DNA from: Candidatus Buchananbacteria bacterium RIFCSPLOWO2_02_FULL_46_11b
GTDB lineage: Bacteria; Patescibacteriota; Patescibacteriia; Buchananbacterales; UBA6539
DNA: 12,937 nt
Direction of reading: 5' to 3'
NCBI GenBank assembly: GCA_001817615.1
Contig: MHIR01000066.1
Coordinates: forward strand, 161-13,097
Shown: positions 1 through 5,598 of the stretch, piece after piece
Layout: each line of letters starts with the position of its first letter
Numbering within the stretch: position 1 is the first letter of the stretch
The notes under the pieces: model-generated
The model's input: only the letters and a program-made list of their open reading frames with translations
What the model was told of the DNA's origin: nothing
Database searches by the model: none
Made by a program: the position numbers and the translations under genes

Positions 1-42
1 GCTTCGGCGTGGTAAATATACATGCTAACCCGGATAACTTAA

Positions 43-61
43 GGGCGAGTGGTGAAATTGG
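43..61 (+). pseudogene. tRNA-Leu 5' fragment
   Basis: The 19 bases here match the first 19 bases of the intact tRNA-Leu that begins at 193, with two differences (17 of 19 identical). They cover the acceptor 5' strand (GGGCGAG) and the start of the D arm. The match stops exactly where a 15-bp inverted repeat begins, and no anticodon, variable or T arm follows, so this cannot make a tRNA. It is either the remains of a tandem tRNA-Leu copy cut by an insertion or deletion, or a scar of recombination at the tRNA. The 42 bases before it show nothing recognisable. Confidence 0.55.
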
Positions 62-174
62 CCCCGCACCAAGCCCGAATAGATGTTAATTAATAAATTT
101 AATTCTGATCACGGAACCCGCCTTCGGCTTATGTCTGTTAAATATCTGTTTTTTCAAATGGCTTGGTGCGGGGC
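61..174. repeat. 114-bp element with 15-bp perfect inverted ends
   Basis: GCCCCGCACCAAGCC at 61-75 is the exact reverse complement of 160-174. The 84 bases between are AT-rich and hold no open reading frame. No target-site duplication is visible at the two edges. The size and perfect inverted ends resemble a miniature inverted-repeat element, but a large RNA hairpin is an equally good reading. It separates the broken tRNA-Leu start from the intact gene. Confidence 0.5.
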
Positions 175-192
175 AAGCATAATATAATTCAT

Positions 193-276
193 GGGCGAGT
201 GGCGGAATTGGCATACGCGCATGGCTTAGGACCATGTTCCCGCAAGGGATTGGAGGTTCAAGTCCTCTCTCGCCCA
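193..276 (+). tRNA. tRNA-Leu (anticodon UAG)
   Basis: This is a complete class II tRNA. The acceptor stem pairs GGGCGAG (193-199) with CTCGCCC (269-275), and the discriminator base is A276. The anticodon stem is CATGG/CCATG (220-224/232-236) with loop CTTAGGA, giving anticodon TAG at 227-229, which reads CUA and other CUN leucine codons. A long variable arm (CCC GCAA GGG) and a T arm with TTCAAGT follow, both expected for tRNA-Leu. The 3' CCA is not encoded and must be added by the nucleotidyltransferase. A TATAAT lies at 183-188, only four bases before the tRNA, and a strong terminator follows at 308. Confidence 0.97.
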
Positions 277-307
277 GTATTAATTAAAAGTATTCTATGT
301 ATCCGCG

Positions 308-348
308 GCGGGTAAATTTAAGCTTGGGCTTAATTACCCGCTTTTTTT
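308..348 (+). terminator. Intrinsic terminator after tRNA-Leu
   Basis: The arms GCGGGTAA..TTAAGC (308-323) and GCTTAATTACCCGC (328-341) pair around a four-base loop, with a two-base bulge in the left arm. Seven T residues follow directly (342-348). It ends the tRNA-Leu transcript. An almost identical terminator sits after the protease gene at 2823. Confidence 0.85.
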
Positions 349-365
349 ATTTTCGCATCATATTA
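308..365 (+). repeat. Direct repeat copy A (terminator plus tail)
   Basis: This stretch matches 2825-2883 over about 58 bases with only a few differences. The match includes the terminator hairpin and also the unpaired tail 'ATTTTCGCATC.TATTA' beyond the T tract. Because the tail is not part of the hairpin, the similarity is more than two terminators converging. The two copies are in direct orientation and enclose the promoter and protease gene. Confidence 0.7.
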
Positions 366-370
366 GAGAT

Positions 371-400
371 TTGACATTATTATAGGGGGGGGGGTAAAAT
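371..400 (+). promoter_or_regulatory. Promoter with G10 tract in its spacer
   Basis: A perfect -35 TTGACA (371-376) is followed by an 18-base spacer and a -10 TAAAAT (395-400). The last ten spacer bases are an uninterrupted G tract (385-394), directly against the -10. Slippage of one G would give the optimal 17-base spacing, so expression of the downstream protease could change with tract length. The predicted transcript start is near 407, giving a leader of about 130 nt before the ATG at 538. Confidence 0.65.
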
Positions 401-421
401 GAAGATAAGAAGACGTTTGGT

Positions 422-443
422 GCAGAGACGCCCCGCTGGAGCG
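422..443. repeat. Degenerate copy of GCAGAGACG palindromic repeat
   Basis: GCAGAGACG at 422-430 is the same arm sequence as the intact palindrome at 7048-7075. It is followed by CCCCGCTGGAGCG, which allows an imperfect ACGC/GCGT hairpin. The outer arm is not restored on the 3' side, so the copy looks eroded. It lies in the transcribed leader of the protease gene. Confidence 0.35.
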
Positions 444-487
444 TTTTAGCCAGACAAAAAAATCAGCCAAGTTTAAATATTTTTTAC

Positions 488-504
488 CCCAAATTTAATT
501 TGGG
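488..504 (+). promoter_or_regulatory. Small hairpin in the protease leader
   Basis: CCCAAAT (488-494) and ATTTGGG (498-504) form a perfect seven-base stem with a TTA loop, 33 bases before the start codon. There is no T tract after it, so it is not a terminator. It may influence translation or stability of the leader, but no function is shown by the sequence. Confidence 0.3.
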
Positions 505-537
505 CGCAACTAACAAGTAAAAAGCGATTTTAAAACC

Positions 538-2808
538 ATGTCAAACAAAATTACCGCGACTAAAACCAAAATTTCAACCGGCCTGGCGCTTGGCATTATT
601 GCGGTTGTCGCCGTGGCCGCCGCGGTGGCGGTTGGCCTTAATATTTCCGCCGGTCTGCCGGCCGCGAGCCCTTTATTTGACAGAGAGGGACTTTCGGAAT
701 TTTCTCCGGTTATCGCCGAAAAAGCGGCGCCGTCTGCGGTTAAGGTGAATCAGCAGTATTCCGCCGGGTCTAATTATAGTCTTAAAATCAGCGAGCCATT
801 GTCAAGCTTATCGGTCAGCGGAAAAATTACCTTAGCTTCCGGCGCCGGATTAGCAAGAATCGTTTTAGTTGATAAAAATCAAAAAGAATATTTAGTTTAT
901 GAAAGCTATTCCCTATTGGCAGATAAGAAAAGTTTCAAAATAGATAATATTTGCGAAGAAACTTGCCTTTTGGATTCCGTCAATCCCGATTATTTAAGGA
1001 TTGAGGTTGTTGACGCGAATTTAAAATTGAATAAAGTTCATTACGCGACAAGCGCCGGCGCCAAGTCGGGAGACGTTGAAACGCAAAGAAAAAGTCTGAA
1101 ATCAAGCCAAGACAGTTACAAAATAAAACAAATAAACGAACAAATAAAAGCCAAAAAAATGAAATGGACGGCTGGCGAGACTTCTGTTTCCAAAATGAGT
1201 TATGCGGACAAGAAAAAATTATTCATCAGCCAAGACGGAACTCCGGTTTCAGAGCTTCCGGATCTGCAGGGATTTGAATATTACAAAGGTGGAATTTTTG
1301 AATTAAAGCCGACTCTAAAGCAAGCGACAGAAAAATCAACTAAAAGCGCTAAAACAAGCGATTCAGATATTATCGTTCCTGATTCTTGGGATTGGAGAAA
1401 TGTGCATGGAGAAAATTGGATGACAAGTGTTAAAGATCAGGGGCCCGCTGGGACTTGCCAGGCTTTTGCTTTTATGGGTGGAATGGAAGCTCAAATAAAC
1501 TTATATTATAATAACCGTGTAAATATAGATTTATCAGAACAAATAAAACCTGATTGTTCTTTTCCTGGTGGAGAAATTGAAGAACTTATTCCGAGAACCG
1601 GGGACTATGGATATGAACCAGAAGCACCTGATGAAAACTGCGATCCTTATGCTTGGAGAAGAGAAATAAAAGGGTCTCCTTATTGTAATTATAATTATAT
1701 TTGCAGTGATTGGAAAGAAAGGGTATGGAAATCTGAACTAAAAAATAAAATTATTCATATTGGTGAGGAGCTAGTCTTAAATCCTGACAGGATATCAATA
1801 AATCCGAAAGAGGCAAAATCTATAAATATGCTCAAAGAAATTCTAATAAAAAGGGGTCCTTTTAGGCTTGATATCATATCAATGCAGCATGCTATGGTTT
1901 TAGAGGGATATAAAACTGAAAAGACCACTAATGAAATTATTTGGATATTTAAGAATAGCTGGGGAGCTGATTGGGGTGAAAATGGGTATGGTGAAATGAA
2001 AGGTATACTTGAGGATATACTCGCAGGTATTTTATTATCAGGTCCATTTACTCCACCAACAAACCATTCATATTGGCCGGCTGGTTTTGACAATACTATT
2101 AAATGCGTGGATAAAGACAATGACGGTTATTGCAATTGGGGAATATCTGAAGTTAAACCATCTACTTGCCCGGTATCTTGCAAACCTGAAAAAGATTGTA
2201 ATGACTCAAATAATAAATTAGGTTCTTTTATTTCTGATAAAGATTATAATTGCTGTAAAATTGGAAAAAATTGTCATTCATTTGCTGATGCAGCAACTGT
2301 ACCAGCTCCAGCTTGTGTTCCTAAAACTTGCGCGCAATTAGGAAAAAATTGCGGTTCTTGGAGCAATGGCTGCGGGACAAATATAAATTGCGGGACTTGT
2401 TCAGCTGGAAAAACTTGCACCAATGGAGTTTGTGCCTGCATTCCTAAAACCTGCGCGCAGTTGGGAAAAACCTGCGGTAGTTGGAGTAATGGCTGCGGGA
2501 CAAATATAAATTGCGGGACTTGCGCGCCAGCTTCGCCTACAGGAGTAACAGCCAATAAGGGACCGCAGGCTCGTCAAATTACTGCGACTTGGCATAATCC
2601 GGCTGGAATTGACAGCTTAAAACTTCAACGCCGCACCGCGACAGGCAGCTGGAGTACGATAGCCACTTTATCCTCCAAAACTACAACTTATATTAATACT
2701 GGCTTGAGTTGTACTTCATTGTATAAATATAGAATTATCGCCCATAATGCGGGCGGGGATTCTTCTCCTTCAAGTGAAACTGCCTTGGTAAGGCCGAGCT
2801 GCCTTTGA
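538..2808 (+). CDS. Secreted papain-like (C1A) cysteine protease, multidomain
   Basis: This encodes a 756-residue exported protease. Residues 14-37 form a hydrophobic signal/anchor. Residues about 75-170 look like a beta-sandwich. Residues about 195-235 (WTAGETSVSKMS) resemble the propeptide seen just before the catalytic domain in related proteins. The C1 domain runs about 281-490: oxyanion Gln301, catalytic Cys307 in QGPAGTCQAF, His451 in HAMVLEGY, and Asn473 in KNSWG, all correctly spaced, so the enzyme should be active. Next come a MopE-like metal-binding segment (about 522-575; DKDNDGYC, DCNDSN), two tandem Cys-rich repeats (about 593-662; PKTCAQLGK.CGSWSNGCG), and a fibronectin type III domain (665-756), probably for binding surfaces or polymers. 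No Shine-Dalgarno is visible. The middle of the gene is more AT-rich than its ends. It is a single-gene unit between a G10 promoter and a terminator. The family assignment is firm; the substrate is unknown. Confidence 0.9.
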   Translation: MSNKITATKTKISTGLALGIIAVVAVAAAVAVGLNISAGLPAASPLFDREGLSEFSPVIAEKAAPSAVKVNQQYSAGSNYSLKISEPLSSLSVSGKITLASGAGLARIVLVDKNQKEYLVYESYSLLADKKSFKIDNICEETCLLDSVNPDYLRIEVVDANLKLNKVHYATSAGAKSGDVETQRKSLKSSQDSYKIKQINEQIKAKKMKWTAGETSVSKMSYADKKKLFISQDGTPVSELPDLQGFEYYKGGIFELKPTLKQATEKSTKSAKTSDSDIIVPDSWDWRNVHGENWMTSVKDQGPAGTCQAFAFMGGMEAQINLYYNNRVNIDLSEQIKPDCSFPGGEIEELIPRTGDYGYEPEAPDENCDPYAWRREIKGSPYCNYNYICSDWKERVWKSELKNKIIHIGEELVLNPDRISINPKEAKSINMLKEILIKRGPFRLDIISMQHAMVLEGYKTEKTTNEIIWIFKNSWGADWGENGYGEMKGILEDILAGILLSGPFTPPTNHSYWPAGFDNTIKCVDKDNDGYCNWGISEVKPSTCPVSCKPEKDCNDSNNKLGSFISDKDYNCCKIGKNCHSFADAATVPAPACVPKTCAQLGKNCGSWSNGCGTNINCGTCSAGKTCTNGVCACIPKTCAQLGKTCGSWSNGCGTNINCGTCAPASPTGVTANKGPQARQITATWHNPAGIDSLKLQRRTATGSWSTIATLSSKTTTYINTGLSCTSLYKYRIIAHNAGGDSSPSSETALVRPSCL

Positions 2809-2822
2809 GGCGCTGTTTAAGA

Positions 2823-2866
2823 GAGCGGGTAAATTTAAGCTTGGGCTTAAGTACCCGCTCTTTTTT
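2823..2866 (+). terminator. Intrinsic terminator after the protease gene
   Basis: GAGCGGGTAAATTTAAGC pairs with GCTTAAGTACCCGCTC (two-base bulge) around a TTGG loop at 2823-2860, followed by six T residues. It begins 15 bases after the protease stop codon. Apart from two extra pairs and a single changed base in the stem, it is the same hairpin as the one after tRNA-Leu at 308. Confidence 0.85.
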
Positions 2867-2883
2867 ATTTTCGCATCGTATTA
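2825..2883 (+). repeat. Direct repeat copy B (terminator plus tail)
   Basis: This is the partner of the copy at 308-365, in the same orientation about 2.5 kb away. Both the hairpin and the following TTTTCGCATC.TATTA tail are shared. Homologous recombination between the copies would remove or duplicate the whole protease unit. Confidence 0.7.
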
Positions 2884-2886
2884 TAT

Positions 2887-2915
2887 TTCATAGTAATAAG
2901 AAAATGTGCTATAAT
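2887..2915 (+). promoter_or_regulatory. Extended -10 promoter for the DUF3160 gene
   Basis: A consensus TATAAT (2910-2915) is preceded by TGC, giving an extended -10 (TGCTATAAT). Seventeen bases upstream is a weak -35, TTCATA (2887-2892, four of six consensus bases). Transcription would start near 2922, leaving a leader of about 26 nt before the ATG at 2948 with no Shine-Dalgarno in it. Confidence 0.65.
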
Positions 2916-2947
2916 ATAACCAGCTAATTCTTTAATTTTTAAAAATT

Positions 2948-5350
2948 ATGTTTCAAGATTTAAGTCCGCTGCCAAACACCCCTTTAAAACCGATTTCGCC
3001 AATTAAAACCATGCCGCCAGTGCCGTCCGCGGGCCAGCCGACCGTACCCCAGCCGCCTAAAGAGCCGATTAAAAAAAGCGGCAATATCAGTTCGGCCGGC
3101 TGGGCGATAGTAATTGTTTTTATTTTGGCCCTGGCCGGCGGCGGCGGCTATTTGGGTTATACCAAAATCCTGCCAATGTTCCAGCCGCCGGTTAATAGCA
3201 ACATGAATGCCAATCAGCCGGTTGAACCGCCGCCGATTGCCGAAACTTTGATTGAAAAAATCGGCAATTTAACCGGCGCGCCGATCGCCATGGCCACGGC
3301 TTTTGCCACTTATGACGAGCCGGCGGTTGCCGCCAGTCCGGCCGTGCCGGCCTACCAGGCCGTGGCGGATTTAAATAATGTGGAAAACGCCAGTCAGTTT
3401 GGATCTTTGACCGAATCAGCCAAGGGGCTTTTGGCCAAAAATAACTTCGCGGTCGTGCCTGGTTATGAAAACGAATTTTTCAGCCTTTATGAAAGCAATC
3501 GCTACGGCTTTATTCCGAGTTTTATCACTTCCGATTCAATTTTGCATAATTATCATCTGGCTTTTGATTATTTATTGCGCTCAATGGAAACGGATAAATT
3601 AAAAGCCGAGGCCACGGCTTTGACTTACGGGATGGCTAAGGCTTCCCAAGACCAGTATGAACAGCTCAAAGGCACGGCCTGGGAAAACGCGGCCAAACGC
3701 AATGTCGCTTTTTTTTCCGTGGCCAATAAATTGATTTATCCTTCGGCCCAGACTCCCGAATATGTCGGAAGCGAAGTCGCGGCGGAGTTGGCCTTAATTG
3801 AAGCTCATGCCGCTATCGCCCCGTCGCCGGTGATGAATATCGGCAATACCATGCCGGAAGATCTTTTGCAGGAAGATTATTCCCAATATATTCCCCGCGG
3901 CCATTATACCCGCTCGGATGATTTGAAAATTTATTTCAAATCAATGATGTATCTGAGCCGCCTTACTTTCCGGTTAAAATCCGAAGACGAGACCAAGTCC
4001 GCGGCTTTGATTTCTTTGGCCCTGCAGACGAATGAAAATCTGAAAGACAGCTGGGAAAAGATTTACGAACCCACGGCGTTTTTTGTCGGCGTGGCTGATG
4101 ATCTGACCCATGTTGATTATTATAAAGAATTAAGCGCGATTTTCGGCAATGATTTTACCTTAACTGATTTGACCGGCGGCGAAATTTTCAAGAATTTTAT
4201 AATTTCGGCCAATAATTTGCCGGCGCCGAAAATCAACTCCATGCCGCTTTTTGACGCCCGCCTGCAGCCCGACCGGACCAAGGAAATAAAAGGCTTCCGT
4301 TTCATGGGCCAGCGCTATACCCTGGACGCCGATATTTTCCAGCGCTTAATCTATCGCGAAGTCGGCGACAAGGAGCATCCTTGCGATTCCGACCCAACCA
4401 CTTGGAATGGCGGGAATTCGCGGCGCCTGCCTTCGGCCGTGGACGTGGCCGCGGCTTTCGGCTCCACCTCGGCGGCTGACATCCAGGATAAGAAAGGGGA
4501 GACCGGCTATGCCTGCTATACTGAAAATTTAAACAAAATGAGAAGCTATGTCGCCGGCCTGGACGGCAAGACCTGGACGCAGAATTTATACTGGGGCTGG
4601 CTTTATTTCCTGCGTCCGCTTTTGGCCGACAAGCCCGCGGGCTATCCGAGCTTCATGACGAACGTTGCCTGGCAGAAAAAAGATCTGAATACCTTTTTGG
4701 CCAGCTGGACCGAGCTGAAGCGCGACACGATTTTATATGCCAAACAAGTCTACGCCGAGATGGGCGCCGGCGGACCGCCGGAAAAAATTGACGACCGGGG
4801 TTATGTTGAACCCAATCCTTACCTTTACGCCCGGCTTTCGGCTTTGATTAAAATGACTAAAGAGGGCTTGCAGTTGCGGAGTTTGCTTAATCAAACGCAA
4901 ATTGATTTACTGGACCGCTTAAATACCCTGGCTTTGCGCTTGAAAGACATTTCGGAAAAAGAACTTAATAATCAGGCGCTGACGGATGATGATTATGAAT
5001 TTATCCGCGGCTACGGCGGCAGCCTGGAGCATCTCTGGCTTGAGGCCAATAAAGATCTCGGCATTGAAAGCAAGAGCCAGCTTTTTGAGGAGCCGGCGGC
5101 CATTGTCACCGATGTGGCTTCCGATCCCAATGGCCAGGTTTTGGAAGAAGGCACGGGCCGGATTTTCGATATTTACGTCGTCGTGCCGATTGACGGCAAA
5201 TTAAGGATCGCCAAAGGCGGCGTTTTCTCCCATTATGAATTTTCCCGGCCGATCGCCGACCGGCTGACCGATGAAGCCTGGCGGGCGATGCTGAATGAAA
5301 ACAAACAGCCGGAGATGGCGGAGTGGATGGGCGAGTTTATAGCCAAGTAG
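2948..5350 (+). CDS. Membrane-anchored DUF3160 family protein
   Basis: This encodes 800 residues. The N-terminus is proline-rich and probably cytoplasmic, followed by one membrane helix (about 51-73) with a Gly-rich end, so the rest should lie outside the cell. From about residue 160 the protein matches DUF3160 by motif: SFITSDSILHNYHLAFD (191-207), GFRFMGQRYTLDADIFQ (about 447), RRLPSAVDVAAAFGS (about 490), a Trp/Tyr-rich NLYWGWLYFLRPLL (about 546), VEPNPYLYARL (about 620) and the hallmark C-terminal segment PNGQVLEEGTGRIFDIYVVV (about 727-747) with GVFSHYEF. The length is normal for a full family member plus anchor. No function is established for DUF3160. The codon use is GC-richer than in the AT-rich middle of the preceding protease gene. 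The start is the first ATG after a good promoter. Confidence 0.88.
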   Translation: MFQDLSPLPNTPLKPISPIKTMPPVPSAGQPTVPQPPKEPIKKSGNISSAGWAIVIVFILALAGGGGYLGYTKILPMFQPPVNSNMNANQPVEPPPIAETLIEKIGNLTGAPIAMATAFATYDEPAVAASPAVPAYQAVADLNNVENASQFGSLTESAKGLLAKNNFAVVPGYENEFFSLYESNRYGFIPSFITSDSILHNYHLAFDYLLRSMETDKLKAEATALTYGMAKASQDQYEQLKGTAWENAAKRNVAFFSVANKLIYPSAQTPEYVGSEVAAELALIEAHAAIAPSPVMNIGNTMPEDLLQEDYSQYIPRGHYTRSDDLKIYFKSMMYLSRLTFRLKSEDETKSAALISLALQTNENLKDSWEKIYEPTAFFVGVADDLTHVDYYKELSAIFGNDFTLTDLTGGEIFKNFIISANNLPAPKINSMPLFDARLQPDRTKEIKGFRFMGQRYTLDADIFQRLIYREVGDKEHPCDSDPTTWNGGNSRRLPSAVDVAAAFGSTSAADIQDKKGETGYACYTENLNKMRSYVAGLDGKTWTQNLYWGWLYFLRPLLADKPAGYPSFMTNVAWQKKDLNTFLASWTELKRDTILYAKQVYAEMGAGGPPEKIDDRGYVEPNPYLYARLSALIKMTKEGLQLRSLLNQTQIDLLDRLNTLALRLKDISEKELNNQALTDDDYEFIRGYGGSLEHLWLEANKDLGIESKSQLFEEPAAIVTDVASDPNGQVLEEGTGRIFDIYVVVPIDGKLRIAKGGVFSHYEFSRPIADRLTDEAWRAMLNENKQPEMAEWMGEFIAK

Positions 5351-5369
5351 GATTATTAGATAGGCGAGA

Positions 5370-5580
5370 AATTCCAAATCCAATCCCGCATTAAAAATGC
5401 GGGACCAAATTCCAAATCCGCTTACGGCGGAAATTACAAATTCCAAGCACCAAATTCCAAACAAATCTCAAATTACAAATTACAAACCATTAATTTCACG
5501 TTTTGAATTTGTAATTTTGAACATTGTAATTTGTTTGGAATTTGGAATTTGTGATTTGGAATTTATCCCTTAAAATTTGG
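5370..5580. repeat. Fold-back repeat of AAATTCCAAAT-type units
   Basis: The left half (about 5370-5490) repeats ATTCCAAAT / AATTACAAAT units; the right half (about 5500-5580) carries their reverse complements (ATTTGGAATT, TTTGTAATTT). Together they can fold into one long imperfect stem covering most of the 248-bp gap. A clean small hairpin (TCCCGCAT / ATGCGGGA, 5384-5404) lies in the left half, without a T tract. A weak promoter for the next gene, TTGTGA (5549-5554) with TAAAAT (5571-5576), may lie in the right half. Confidence 0.7.
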
Positions 5581-5598
5581 AATTTTTTGTAAATAGGT

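Noticed and set aside
1..42. End of a gene at the window start
   Set aside because: Too short to assign; no stop-bounded frame, hairpin or RNA motif could be supported.
2274..2555. 93-codon minus-strand frame with repeated QVPQFIFVPQ peptides
   Set aside because: It is the complement of the Cys-rich tandem repeat of the protease gene; the plus-strand protein has clear domains.
5384..5404. TCCCGCAT/ATGCGGGA hairpin as terminator of the DUF3160 gene
   Set aside because: There is no T tract after it; it is part of the fold-back repeat.
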